Shown: in pieces, positions 30,371 through 39,143 of the stretch
Layout: every line of letters begins with the position of its first letter
How positions within the stretch are numbered: position 1 is the stretch's first letter
From: Streptomyces sp. Ru62
Lineage (GTDB): Bacteria > Actinomycetota > Actinomycetes > Streptomycetales > Streptomycetaceae
Assembly (NCBI RefSeq): GCF_002920615.1
Contig: NZ_PQSU01000003.1
Location: forward strand, 62,001 to 126,000
Length of the DNA: 64,000 bases
Direction: 5' to 3'
The notes under the pieces: model-generated
The model's database searches: none
What the model saw: the letters and a program-made list of their open reading frames with translations, nothing else
Told to the model about the DNA's origin: nothing
Made by a program: the position numbers and the translations under genes

Positions 30371-30407
30371 AATCAGACACTATCCGGCCGGGACGTAGTC
30401 AGAAACT
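30370..30407 (-). promoter_or_regulatory. Direct repeats upstream of HxlR gene
   Basis: TAATCAGACACT (30370-30381) and TAGTCAGAAACT (30396-30407) are 10/12 identical direct repeats, 26 bases apart, immediately upstream of the HxlR start. HxlR dimers bind repeats in their own promoters, so these are candidate operators. Confidence 0.35.
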
Positions 30408-30470
30408 CACTCTACCTCTGCAACATGTGACTGTGAGCCCTTGAGTGCCACCGGCCCGGCCGGAGCGCCG

Positions 30471-30821
30471 TCAGCCCGCGAAGCGGAAGCTCTTCCCCAC
30501 GAACCCGCCGAAGCTGTGCAGGTCACCCGCGGGCAGGGTGAGGGTGGAACCGGTGCATCCGGCGCCGTCGTAGACGAGTACGGTCCGGTAGCTGTAGTTG
30601 AGGTCGGCCTGCACCGAGAACGGCAGGGTGACGCACGAGGTGCCGATCTGGGACGGCGAGTACTCCAGGGTGGGCCCGGTGAATCCGCCCTGCCAGAAGG
30701 TGACGTAGCCGGGCGTGCCGGGATCCGCGGCGAAGGCGGGGGAGCCGGACAGTCCCACCGCCGCTGCGACGGCGCCTGCGGCCACGGCGACGGAAGCCAG
30801 GTTTCTCTTCAGGCTGTGCAC
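30471..30821 (-). CDS. Small secreted protein (crystallin/I36-like)
   Basis: 116 residues with a clear signal peptide (SLKRNLASVAVAAGAVAAAV, cleavage at AFA-AD near residue 32). The mature 84 residues are beta-rich with aromatic-glycine pairs and two cysteines (SCVTLP, AGCTGS) likely forming a disulfide. This resembles beta/gamma-crystallin-like or peptidase-inhibitor I36 proteins of Streptomyces, but I cannot fix the family. GTG start with GGAGG five bases upstream. Confidence 0.75.
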   Translation of the reverse strand: MHSLKRNLASVAVAAGAVAAAVGLSGSPAFAADPGTPGYVTFWQGGFTGPTLEYSPSQIGTSCVTLPFSVQADLNYSYRTVLVYDGAGCTGSTLTLPAGDLHSFGGFVGKSFRFAG

Positions 30822-31035
30822 AACAACCTCCGGTCATGAAGTCTCGTAGTGCGCCAAGGCTCACTCAACTCGGCGTACTCATGTGTCAGTTGCAATATAG
30901 GATGTGATACAGCCAAGTGTTATCCCGGCGCGTTATGTTGGCCGAGCAGAGGCGGTCTCCGGCTGGATGGCGCCGTTGCCGCGAGGCAAGCGGCGCACGT
31001 GCGGGTTCCGTTCCAGGTCGTTGCAGAGGTTGCTC

Positions 31036-31161
31036 ATGGTTGCCGGTCGTGTGGTGCGGTTCGACAGTGTGCGGGGCCCCTGCCCGACCGGCGGGCAGAT
31101 CTCCCGGGCCCGTGGAGCGCTGCTGGAACTCGGTCAGGGCCATGGCCGGACCGAGCACTGA
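31036..31161 (+). pseudogene. Cold-shock-domain gene remnant with internal deletion
   Basis: 41 codons. The first 14 (MVAGRVVRFDSVRG) match the N-terminus of Streptomyces cold-shock-domain proteins, which normally continue YGFI. The last 18 (SRARGALLELGQGHGRTEH) match the C-terminal tail seen in the same proteins (R-ALLE-G-AHGW-E-like). The whole OB core between is missing and the fusion remains in frame. It is a relic, or a micro-protein without the nucleic-acid-binding motifs. Confidence 0.5.
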
Positions 31162-31372
31162 CCCCGCTGCCGCCGCCTTCTCCGACCCTCCTCCGAACGC
31201 CTTCGCTCCCGTGCCGGGCTGCCGGCTGTGCGCCGCGCTGGAGGCGGTGGCGGTGGCCGGGTGGCGCGGCGAGGACGGCCTCACCCCCCGCGACTGGCTG
31301 TCGGTGACGGCCTCCGGCATGCTGCACCGCATGGCGGACCACCGTCTCCAGCCCCTGCCACCGCACCGTTGA
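31142..31372 (+). CDS. Possible small hypothetical protein
   Basis: 76 codons from ATG 31142, overlapping the end of the remnant above in another frame. It contains a CRLC pair followed by helical sequence (AALEAVAVAGWRGEDGLTPRDW). Short Streptomyces proteins with an N-terminal CxxC look similar. There is no good ribosome site, so this is tentative. Confidence 0.3.
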   Translation: MAGPSTDPAAAAFSDPPPNAFAPVPGCRLCAALEAVAVAGWRGEDGLTPRDWLSVTASGMLHRMADHRLQPLPPHR

Positions 31373-31662
31373 GCCCACCGGTGCGCTCGCGCTCGCGTGG
31401 CCGACGGGCGTACGCGCACCCGGAATCGACGGGTGAACCCGTACCCGGGAGTGGGGTGCGCCGCATGCTGCGCGGCACCGGGCCGTGGGGCTCGCTCCAT
31501 GGCCGGGGACGGGTGCCCGGAGCGAGAGTGGGGGAGTCCGGGCCGCCCCCCGCGGCGAGCGTTCAAGGGGGCCGGCGCCGAGCCCGGCCGGACCTCGCCC
31601 GCGTCTGATCTCCGGCCGACGCCCTGAGCAGTCGATCGCTCGCGTACGAGGAGTGACGGGAA
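31373..31662. other. Intergenic stretch upstream of formate dehydrogenase
   Basis: 290 GC-rich bases with no convincing gene. It should contain the formate dehydrogenase promoter, but no clear -35/-10 pair can be picked. Confidence 0.4.
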
Positions 31663-32847
31663 ATGAAGGTGCTGTGCGTCCTCTATCCGGATCCGCTGAC
31701 CGGGTACCCACCCGAGTACGTCCGCGACGCGCTTCCCCGGCTCACCGCCTATCCGGACGGCATGAGCCTGCCGACCCCGTCCGCCGTCGACTTCACCCCT
31801 GGTGAACTCCTCGGCTGCGTCTCCGGAGGACTGGGCCTGCGCTCCTACCTGGAGGAGCAGGGCCACGAGTTCGTCGTCACCAGCGACAAGGACGGGGAGG
31901 ACTCCGTCTTCGAGCGAGAACTGCCCGACGCGGACGTCGTCATCTCCCAGCCGTTCTGGCCGGCCTACCTGTCCGCCGAGCGCATCGCCAAGGCGAAGAA
32001 GCTCAAGCTCGCCCTCACCGCGGGCATCGGCTCCGACCACGTCGACCTGGAGGCCGCCATCCGGCGCGGCATCACCGTCGCCGAGGAGACCTACAGCAAC
32101 AGCATCAGCGTGGCCGAGCACGCCGTGATGCAACTGCTCTGCCTCGTGCGGAACTTCGTCTCCTCCCACGAGTGGGTCCGCAACGGAGGCTGGAACATCG
32201 CCGACGCCGTGTCACGGGCCTACGACATCGAGGGCATGGACGTCGGCGTCATCGCGGCCGGCCGCATCGGCCGCGCGGTGCTCAAGAGGCTCAAGCCGTT
32301 CGACGTCAACCTGCACTACATGAACCGGCACAGGCTCCCGGAAGCGGTCGAACAGGAGCTGGGGCTCACCTACCACCCGGACGTGCGGTCGCTGGTGCGC
32401 AGCGTCGACGCGGTGTCCGTACACGCGCCGCTCCAGCCCGAGACCTACCACCTCTTCGACGACGAACTGCTCGGGACCATGCGCCGCGGCTCCTACGTCG
32501 TCAACACCGCGCGGGCGGAGATCATGGTGCGCGACGCGGTCGTGCGCGCGCTGAAGTCGGGCCGGCTGGCCGGGTACGCGGGCGACGTCTGGTATCCGCA
32601 GCCCCCGGCACCCAGCCACCCCTGGCGGACCATGCCGCACAACGCGATGACCCCGCACGTCTCGGGCTCCACCCTCTCGGCCCAGGCACGTTACGCCGCC
32701 GGCACCCGCGAGATCCTGGAGGACTTCTTCGCCGGCCGCCCGATCCGCGACGAGTACCTCATCGTGGACGGCGGCAAGCTGGCAGGCACCGGTGCGCACG
32801 CCTACACCACGTCGGGCGCTGCGAGCCCGGGCAGCACCGGCGCCTGA
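31663..32847 (+). CDS. fdh: NAD(P)-dependent formate dehydrogenase, Asn at the cofactor-selecting position
   Basis: 394 residues of the D-2-hydroxyacid dehydrogenase fold, close to the Pseudomonas sp. 101 enzyme and in register with its numbering. Catalytic residues are all present: SQPFWPAY near 95-102, N146, R284, Q313 and H332 (TPHVSGSTLSAQARYAAG). The nucleotide motif is AAGRIG (198-203). At position 221, where NAD-specific enzymes have aspartate (YTDRHRLP), this protein has asparagine (YMNRHRLP). It oxidises formate to CO2, and the change suggests NADP can be used. GAGGAGTGACGGGAA precedes the ATG. It is monocistronic, ending in a strong hairpin. Confidence 0.93.
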   Translation: MKVLCVLYPDPLTGYPPEYVRDALPRLTAYPDGMSLPTPSAVDFTPGELLGCVSGGLGLRSYLEEQGHEFVVTSDKDGEDSVFERELPDADVVISQPFWPAYLSAERIAKAKKLKLALTAGIGSDHVDLEAAIRRGITVAEETYSNSISVAEHAVMQLLCLVRNFVSSHEWVRNGGWNIADAVSRAYDIEGMDVGVIAAGRIGRAVLKRLKPFDVNLHYMNRHRLPEAVEQELGLTYHPDVRSLVRSVDAVSVHAPLQPETYHLFDDELLGTMRRGSYVVNTARAEIMVRDAVVRALKSGRLAGYAGDVWYPQPPAPSHPWRTMPHNAMTPHVSGSTLSAQARYAAGTREILEDFFAGRPIRDEYLIVDGGKLAGTGAHAYTTSGAASPGSTGA

Positions 32848-32915
32848 CCACCCCTGACCACGCGTGACGCCAGGGGGCCCTTCCCCCGAGGTCTCCCGGC
32901 GTCACCCTCCCCAGG

Positions 32916-32945
32916 GGGCGCGGGCCCGGCACCGGGCCCGCGCCC
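32916..32945. terminator. Convergent terminator between formate dehydrogenase and mannosidase
   Basis: GGGCGCGGGCCCGG (32916-32929) and its exact complement (32932-32945) are separated by only two bases, so the terminal pairs open to form the loop. It lies just beyond both stop codons. Confidence 0.8.
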
Positions 32946-32963
32946 TCTTCATGGTTCCCGTGG

Positions 32964-35900
32964 TCACGCCCTCCGCAGCCGCAGCGTCACCAGCTCGAAC
33001 GGGCGCAGGCGCACGGTGATCCGTTCGCCGTCGCGTTCCGGGGCGGCCGCGTCCGCGAGAGGCCGCTCCAGCAGGTCGGTGACGGTGAGGCCGGCCACCT
33101 CGAAGCCGGCCGTCAGGGTCGCCCGGACCCGGCTGCCGTGGGCTTCGTGGAAGCGGACGACGACGTCACCGCTGCCGTCGTCGGCGAGCTTCACCGCCGT
33201 GACGACGACGGCGTCGTTGTCGACGGTGACCAGCGGGGCGACCTCACCGGCACCGGTGAGACGGCGCTCGGGGAGGTTGATCCGCCAGCCCTCGCGGACG
33301 GCGTCTCCGATGGAGGCGCCGGGGACGAGGGCGTGCCGGAAGCGGTGGACGCCCTGGTCGGTCTCGGGGTCCGGGAAGCGCGGGGCGCGCAGCAGGGACA
33401 CCCGCACGGTGGTCGTCGTACCGCCGTCGCCGTCGGTGCGGACGGTACGGGTGACGTCGTGGCCGTAGGTGGAGTCGTTGACGACCGCGACGCCCCAGCC
33501 GGGCTCCTCCAGGTGCAGGAAGCGGTGGTTGCAGGCCTCGAACTTGGCCGCTTCCCAGGAGGTGTTGGTGTGGGTGGGCCGGTAGGCGTGCCCGTACTGG
33601 GTCTCGGAGGCGTAGCGCTCGGCGTGCAGGTCGAGCGGGAAGGCGAGCTTGAGGAACTTCTCCGTCTCGTGCCAGTCGACCTCGGTGTCCACCACCAGGC
33701 GCTGCTCGCCCGCCGGCAGGGTCAGGACCTGGGTGACCCGGGAGTCGCCGAAGGCGCGCACGACCTGGACGGAGGTGCCGTCCGCCCCGGCGGCGACCGA
33801 CTCGGCCTGGGTGAGGTCGGTGACGGTGTTGCGGTAGAACTCGTCCACGTCCCAGGCGTCCCACATGTTGGGGAAGTCCGGGTGGAGCTGGAGGAGGTTC
33901 GCCGCGTGGCCCGGGGCGATGGTCTCGCGGTCGGCGGCCAGGTCGTAGGCGGAGACGACCAGTCCCCGGGCGTCGATCTCGATGCGCAGCAGGCCGTTGT
34001 CCAGCACGAACCCGCCGTCCTCGCGAGAGGCGAGCCGCGTGTGACCGGTGACGGCCGGTACGGCGGCGCCACCCGCGATCACGCCCGCCCGCTCGTGCGG
34101 CGCGGAGTTGAAGACCAGCTCGGTGCCGCCCTCACCGGCCAGCGCCCGCTGCGCGCCCTCGATGATCGCGTTCAGCTCTCCGGCCAGACGCTCGTACGTG
34201 GCCCGTGCCTCGCGGTGGACCCAGGCGATGGACGAGCCGGGCAGGATGTCGTGGAACTGGTGCAGCAGCACCGTCTTCCAGATCCGGTCCAGCTCCTCGT
34301 ACGGATACGGGAACCCGGTCCGGACGGCGGCGGTGGCGGCCCACAGCTCCGCCTCCCGCAGCAGGTGTTCGCTGCGCCGGTTGCCCTGCTTGGTCTTGGC
34401 CTGGCTGGTCAGGGTCGCCCGGTGCAGTTCCAGGTACAGCTCACCCACCCACACCGGCGGCTCGGGGTACTCGGCCTCGGCCTTCTCGAAGAACGTCCGC
34501 GGTGTCTCCCACACCACCTGCGCGGAGCCTTCCAGGTCCCGCAGCCGGGCGGCCTTGGCGACCATCTCCCGGGTCGTGCCGCCGCCGCCGTCGCCCCAGC
34601 CGGTCGGCGCCAGGGAGTGCCGGGCCCGGCCCTTGTCCTTGAAGTTCTTCGCCGCGTGGGCGATCTCGCTGCCCTTCATCGAGCAGTTGTAGGTGTCGAC
34701 GGGCGGGAAGTGCGTGAAGATCCGTGTGCCGTCGATGCCCTCCCACTGGAAGGTGTGGTGGGGGAACTTGTTCGTCTGCGACCAGGAGATCTTCTGCGTC
34801 AGCAGCCACTTCGACCCGGCAGCCTTGATGATCTGCGGCAACCCGGCCGCGAACCCGAAGGTGTCCGGCAGCCACGCCTCCTCGTTCTCCACCCCGAACT
34901 CGTCGAGGAAGAACCGCTTGCCGTGCACGAACTGCCGCGCCATCGCCTCCGAGCCGGGCATGTTGGTGTCCGACTCCACCCACATGCCGCCGGCGGGCAC
35001 GAACCGCCCGTCGGCGACGGCCTTCTTCACCCGCGCCCACACCTCGGGCCGGTGATCACGCACCCACGCCCACTGCTGCGCCTGCGACATCGCGAAGACG
35101 AACTCCGGCTCGTCCTCCAGCAACGCCGTCATGTTCGACGTCGTCCGCGCCACCTTGCGCACCGTCTCCCGCAGCGGCCACAGCCAGGCGGAGTCGATGT
35201 GCGCGTGGCCGACGGCGCTGATCCGGTGCGCGGACGGGACGGCGGGGGCGGACAGGACCCCGGTCAGCTGTTCGCGGGCGCGGCCGGCGGTGCCGTTCAC
35301 GTCCTGGAGGTCGACGGAGTCCAGCGCCCGGTCCACGGCGCGCAGGATGTCGTAGCGGCGGGCGGAGTCCACCGGCAGCTCCGCCATCAGCTCACCCAGG
35401 ACCTCCAGGTCCATCACGAGCTGCCACACCGTCTCGTCGAACACGGCGAGGTCCATGCGGGTGAGCGTGTACTGCGGCTCGCTCCCGGCGGTCTCCTTGT
35501 CCCCGAGCTGCGTGGGCAGGAAGGGGTGGTAGTCCAGGATCACCGGGTTGGAGGCGGCCTCGATGTGCAGGCGGACCTCCTCACCGCCCGCCACCGGCGC
35601 CCCGATCCGGACCCACTGGTTGCGCGGGTTCAGACCCTTCACCGGGGAACCGTCGGGCCGGTAGACCAGGCCCTCGCACTGGAAGCCGGGCATGTTCTCG
35701 TCGAAGCCCAGGTCGAGGATCGCCTCGACCGTCTTGCCGGCCCACGCCTCGGGCACGGTCCCGGTCACCCGGAACCAGCTCGTCCCCCAGGGGGCGCCCC
35801 ACCGGGACCCCACCGTGATCGGCTCGGGCTCGGCCGCCAGGCCCTCCTCGACGGGCACCGGTTCACCCGGCGCGTTCCACACCGCAACCTCCAGCGGTAC

Positions 35901-35984
35901 CGACTCCGGGTACACGGCGGGGCGGATCCGTTCGTCCAGGACACGCTTGAGGCGGGCTTCGATCAGCGTGCGGTCGTCATGCAT
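32964..35984 (-). CDS. GH38 alpha-mannosidase
   Basis: 1006 residues. An N-terminal beta domain precedes the GH38 catalytic barrel, which opens with the zinc motif GHAHIDSAWLWP (H260, H262, D264). The nucleophile region is WLPDTFGFAAGLPQI, followed by the LHQFHDILPGSSIAWVH metal/active-site helix. C-terminal beta sandwiches carry the family's late motifs. It removes alpha-linked mannose. No signal peptide, so it is cytoplasmic and acts on imported sugars. The ATG at 35984 lies 8 bases inside the upstream GH5-like gene, so translation is coupled. Confidence 0.92.
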   Translation of the reverse strand: MHDDRTLIEARLKRVLDERIRPAVYPESVPLEVAVWNAPGEPVPVEEGLAAEPEPITVGSRWGAPWGTSWFRVTGTVPEAWAGKTVEAILDLGFDENMPGFQCEGLVYRPDGSPVKGLNPRNQWVRIGAPVAGGEEVRLHIEAASNPVILDYHPFLPTQLGDKETAGSEPQYTLTRMDLAVFDETVWQLVMDLEVLGELMAELPVDSARRYDILRAVDRALDSVDLQDVNGTAGRAREQLTGVLSAPAVPSAHRISAVGHAHIDSAWLWPLRETVRKVARTTSNMTALLEDEPEFVFAMSQAQQWAWVRDHRPEVWARVKKAVADGRFVPAGGMWVESDTNMPGSEAMARQFVHGKRFFLDEFGVENEEAWLPDTFGFAAGLPQIIKAAGSKWLLTQKISWSQTNKFPHHTFQWEGIDGTRIFTHFPPVDTYNCSMKGSEIAHAAKNFKDKGRARHSLAPTGWGDGGGGTTREMVAKAARLRDLEGSAQVVWETPRTFFEKAEAEYPEPPVWVGELYLELHRATLTSQAKTKQGNRRSEHLLREAELWAATAAVRTGFPYPYEELDRIWKTVLLHQFHDILPGSSIAWVHREARATYERLAGELNAIIEGAQRALAGEGGTELVFNSAPHERAGVIAGGAAVPAVTGHTRLASREDGGFVLDNGLLRIEIDARGLVVSAYDLAADRETIAPGHAANLLQLHPDFPNMWDAWDVDEFYRNTVTDLTQAESVAAGADGTSVQVVRAFGDSRVTQVLTLPAGEQRLVVDTEVDWHETEKFLKLAFPLDLHAERYASETQYGHAYRPTHTNTSWEAAKFEACNHRFLHLEEPGWGVAVVNDSTYGHDVTRTVRTDGDGGTTTTVRVSLLRAPRFPDPETDQGVHRFRHALVPGASIGDAVREGWRINLPERRLTGAGEVAPLVTVDNDAVVVTAVKLADDGSGDVVVRFHEAHGSRVRATLTAGFEVAGLTVTDLLERPLADAAAPERDGERITVRLRPFELVTLRLRRA

Positions 35985-37239
35985 GCGGAGTGCTCCATCG
36001 GTGCTGCGGGGTGAGAACCTGCTCGGCCGTGACGGTTTCGGTGATACCACGGGCCAGCAGGTGTTCCTGGTCGTCCGCGCGGACGTCGAGGACCGTGGTG
36101 GGCCGGGCGCCGTCGGCGGTGAGCCGGAAGAAGGCGTCGTACACCGAGCCGCCCGGCGCCAGCACGGTGCGCTGTTCCGGGTCGGCCGGTACGACGAGGG
36201 CGGTGGTGCGGGGTGCCGGGGCGGGGTGGGTCCGGCGGGCGGCGTCGGCCAGCACCCGTGCGATGTCCTTCGGCCGACGGTCGTTGGTCAGCAGGCCGAG
36301 GGAGTACTCCAGTTCCGGGAAGTCGGCGAGACCGCGCGAGACGTCGTGGGAGCACCACCAGGTGACGCCCCACAGGCCGGGGCAGTCCAGGACGTTCGCG
36401 ACGGTCGCCTCGGTGAAGGCGGCGGCGTGCTCCGCGGGGACCAGCGGGGCGGGGGCGCCGACCTCCTGGAGCCACACCGGGCGGTGCGGGTCGTCGGCCC
36501 AGGCCTTGGAGAGCTCCACCAGGTAGGCGGCGTGGTGCTCGCTGGGCACGGAGGCACGGCCGTGGCGCTGCGCGGTGCCGTTGAACACCCAGGAGTGCAC
36601 GGCGGTGACGCCGCCGTACCGGGCGGCCTGGGCCGGGGTGAACGGCATGTCGTGCTGGTACCAGGTGGCGTCGTACTCGGCGTGCAGGTGCAGCCGGCCG
36701 GGGGCGCCCTCCTCGCAGGCGGCCAGCATGCGCTCCAGCCAGGTGTCGATCTGCTCGGGGGTGGCCCGGTCCGGATCGGGATGGGGGTCGGCGCTGAACT
36801 GGTTGACCTCGTTGCCGACGGTCATGCCGATGAAGTTGGGCCGGTCGGCGAGGGCGGCGGCGAGGGTGCGCAGGTAGGTGGCCTGACCGTCGATGACGTC
36901 GGGGTCGGTGAAGAGGTTGCGCCGGTGCCAGGTGCGCGTCCAGGCGGGCAGGAAGTCGAAGCTGGACAGGTGGCCCTGCAGGCCGTCCACGTTCACGTCC
37001 AGGCCGCGTTCGGCGGCGGCGTCGGCGAGGGCCACGAGCTGTTCCACCGCGCGCGGCCGGACGAGAGCCCGGTTCGGCTGGAAGTAGGGCCACAGCGGGA
37101 AGACCCGGACATGGTCCAGGCCGAGCGCGGCGATCGAGTCCAGGTCGGCGCGTACGGAGTCGAGGTCGAAGTCGAGCCAGTGGTGGAACCACCCTTCGCT
37201 GGGGGTGTAGTTGACGCCGAAGCGCACGGCAGGAGGCAT
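35977..37239 (-). CDS. GH5-like glycoside hydrolase
   Basis: 420 residues forming a (beta/alpha)8 glycosidase of the GH5/clan A kind. It opens with FGVNYTPSEGWFHHW. TVGNEVNQF carries the acid/base glutamate and WLQEVGAP the nucleophile. VTWWCSHDV completes the active site. There is no signal peptide. Adjacency to GH38 and sugar-uptake genes suggests beta-mannosidase or endo-mannosidase type activity on imported oligosaccharides. AAGGA precedes the ATG. Confidence 0.85.
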   Translation of the reverse strand: MPPAVRFGVNYTPSEGWFHHWLDFDLDSVRADLDSIAALGLDHVRVFPLWPYFQPNRALVRPRAVEQLVALADAAAERGLDVNVDGLQGHLSSFDFLPAWTRTWHRRNLFTDPDVIDGQATYLRTLAAALADRPNFIGMTVGNEVNQFSADPHPDPDRATPEQIDTWLERMLAACEEGAPGRLHLHAEYDATWYQHDMPFTPAQAARYGGVTAVHSWVFNGTAQRHGRASVPSEHHAAYLVELSKAWADDPHRPVWLQEVGAPAPLVPAEHAAAFTEATVANVLDCPGLWGVTWWCSHDVSRGLADFPELEYSLGLLTNDRRPKDIARVLADAARRTHPAPAPRTTALVVPADPEQRTVLAPGGSVYDAFFRLTADGARPTTVLDVRADDQEHLLARGITETVTAEQVLTPQHRWSTPHA

Positions 37240-37290
37240 GGATGTCCTTGCGGGGGGTTTCGGTACGGCGGTCGGCCCTCGGTACGGCGG

Positions 37291-38229
37291 TCAGCCCTTG
37301 ACGGCGCCCTCGCCGACCCCGCGGAAGAAGTACCGCTGGAGGCAGGCGAAGAGGACGATGAGCGGGGCCACGGCGATGATCGTGCCGGCGGCGACCAGCC
37401 GCTGGTCGTTGGCGAAGGTGCCGTGCAGATAGTTCAGGCCGACGGTGAGGGTGAACTTGGACGGGTCGCCGAGCACGATCAGCGGCCACAGGAAGTCGTC
37501 CCAGGCGCCCATGAAGGCGAAGATCGCGACGACGGCGAGGGTGCCCTTGACCGACGGCAGCGCGATCCGCAGGAACCGCTGCCAGACGTTGGCGCCGTCG
37601 ACGAAGGCCGCCTCCTCGATCTCGTACGGCAGGTTGAGGAAGGCGTTGCGCATCAGCAGCACGTTCATCGCGCCGACGCAGCCGGGCAGCACCACGCCGA
37701 TGAGGGTGTTGTTCAGGTCCAGCGACCGCATGGTCGTGAACTGGGCGATGATGATGCTCTCGGCGGGCACCAGCAGCGCCAGGATGAAGACCAGGGTCAG
37801 CGCCCCGCGGCCCCGGTAGCGCAGCCGGGCCAGGGCGTAGCCGGCGAGGGCGGAGCCGACGCAGTTGGTGACCACGCTGGCGACGGCGACCTTGAGGGAG
37901 TTCAGGGCGTAGTCCCAGACGGGGATGACGCCGGCGACCCGGCTGTAGTTGTGCAGCGTGGGGTGCTCGGGCAGGAACGACGGCGGGGAGCTGTAGATGT
38001 CCTCCGTCGGGCCCTTCAGCGAGGTCGAGAGCTGCCACAGGAACGGGCCGATCGTCAGGGCCAGCACGGCGAGCAGCAGCAGGTAGCGCAGGACGAGTTC
38101 CCAGGGCCTGACCCGCTGGCCGGTCTCGTCGGTGAAACGGGGGCGGCGGCCGGTCCGCCGGGCGGTGCCGGTCGTCGGGTGGCCCGGGCGGGCGGTGTGC
38201 TCGCCCGGTGTGCGCAGGGTGTCGGTCAT
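37291..38229 (-). CDS. Carbohydrate ABC transporter permease (MalG type)
   Basis: 312 residues, six membrane helices after a 40-residue cytoplasmic extension. The EAA loop reads EIEEAAFVDGANVWQRFLRIALP. The YFFRGVGEGAVKG C-terminus is typical of CUT1 permeases. It overlaps the preceding permease gene by 4 bases (ATGA). There is no ATP-binding gene in the operon, so a shared MsiK-type ATPase encoded elsewhere is expected, as for other Streptomyces sugar importers. Confidence 0.93.
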   Translation of the reverse strand: MTDTLRTPGEHTARPGHPTTGTARRTGRRPRFTDETGQRVRPWELVLRYLLLLAVLALTIGPFLWQLSTSLKGPTEDIYSSPPSFLPEHPTLHNYSRVAGVIPVWDYALNSLKVAVASVVTNCVGSALAGYALARLRYRGRGALTLVFILALLVPAESIIIAQFTTMRSLDLNNTLIGVVLPGCVGAMNVLLMRNAFLNLPYEIEEAAFVDGANVWQRFLRIALPSVKGTLAVVAIFAFMGAWDDFLWPLIVLGDPSKFTLTVGLNYLHGTFANDQRLVAAGTIIAVAPLIVLFACLQRYFFRGVGEGAVKG

Positions 38230-39137
38230 GCCTGGGCCTCGTCCTTCCGGTCCGCGCGCAGCACCAGCAGCATCAGCACCACGGTGATCACGAAGACCAC
38301 CACGGAGATCGCGGAGGCGTAGCCGACCCGGCCGCTGAGGCCGGTGCCGGTGCGCTGTACGAGCATCACGAGGGTGGTGTCCTCGCCGGCCGGGCCGCCG
38401 GTCGGGCCGGCCATCAGGTACACCTCGGAGAACACCTTGAAGGCGGACACCGAGGAGAGCGCGGCCACCAGGACCATCGTGGACCGCACGGCGGGGACGG
38501 TGACGCTGAGGAAGCGGCGGACCGCGCCGGCGCCGTCCACGGCGGCGGCCTCGTGCAGTTCGCGCGGTACGTTCGCGAGCGCGGCCAGGTAAATGATCAT
38601 GTAGTAGCCGAGGCCCTTCCACACCGTGACCGCCATGGCGCTGACCAGGATCAGCCACTGGTCGCTGAGGAACCCGACCGGGCTCGCGCCCAGGCTCTCC
38701 AGCAGCGAGTTGACCAGTCCGCGTTCGTCCAGCAGCCACACCCAGATCAGGCCGACGACCACGATCGAGGCCACGACCGGGGTGTAGAAGGCGGACCGGA
38801 AGAAGGCGATGCCGGGGATGTGCTTCTGCACCAGCAGGGCGAGCAGCAGCGGCAGGATCACGAGCGCGGGGACGACCCCGAGGATGTACAGCGTGCTGTT
38901 GCGCAGGGCGATCCAGAACATGTCGTCGTGGAGCATCTCGCGGTAGTTGGCGAGACCGACGAACTGGCCGGGGATCAGCGTGCGACGGTCGGTGAAGGAG
39001 TTCACCACGGTCGACACGAACGGGTACAGCACGAACGCGGCGGTGACCAGCAACCCGGGTGCGGCGAACAGCCACGGACTGGTGGGCAGCTGACGCCGCA
39101 CCCGGGAGCCCCGGCGAGCAGGGGAGGAGAGGGCCAC
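38226..39137 (-). CDS. Carbohydrate ABC transporter permease (MalF type)
   Basis: 303 residues with six membrane helices. FAAPGLLVTAAFVLYPFVSTVVNSF is the first, and the EAA loop is ELHEAAAVDGAGAVRRFLSVTVP. It pairs with the downstream MalG-type permease to form the CUT1 channel. It begins 6 bases after the binding-protein gene. Confidence 0.93.
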   Translation of the reverse strand: MALSSPARRGSRVRRQLPTSPWLFAAPGLLVTAAFVLYPFVSTVVNSFTDRRTLIPGQFVGLANYREMLHDDMFWIALRNSTLYILGVVPALVILPLLLALLVQKHIPGIAFFRSAFYTPVVASIVVVGLIWVWLLDERGLVNSLLESLGASPVGFLSDQWLILVSAMAVTVWKGLGYYMIIYLAALANVPRELHEAAAVDGAGAVRRFLSVTVPAVRSTMVLVAALSSVSAFKVFSEVYLMAGPTGGPAGEDTTLVMLVQRTGTGLSGRVGYASAISVVVFVITVVLMLLVLRADRKDEAQA

Positions 39138-39143
39138 GGCGGA

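Noticed and set aside
33138..36014. A 958-residue open frame antisense to the GH38 gene
   Set aside because: Mirror of the mannosidase codons. No ribosome site or recognisable domain, while the opposite strand has full catalytic motifs.
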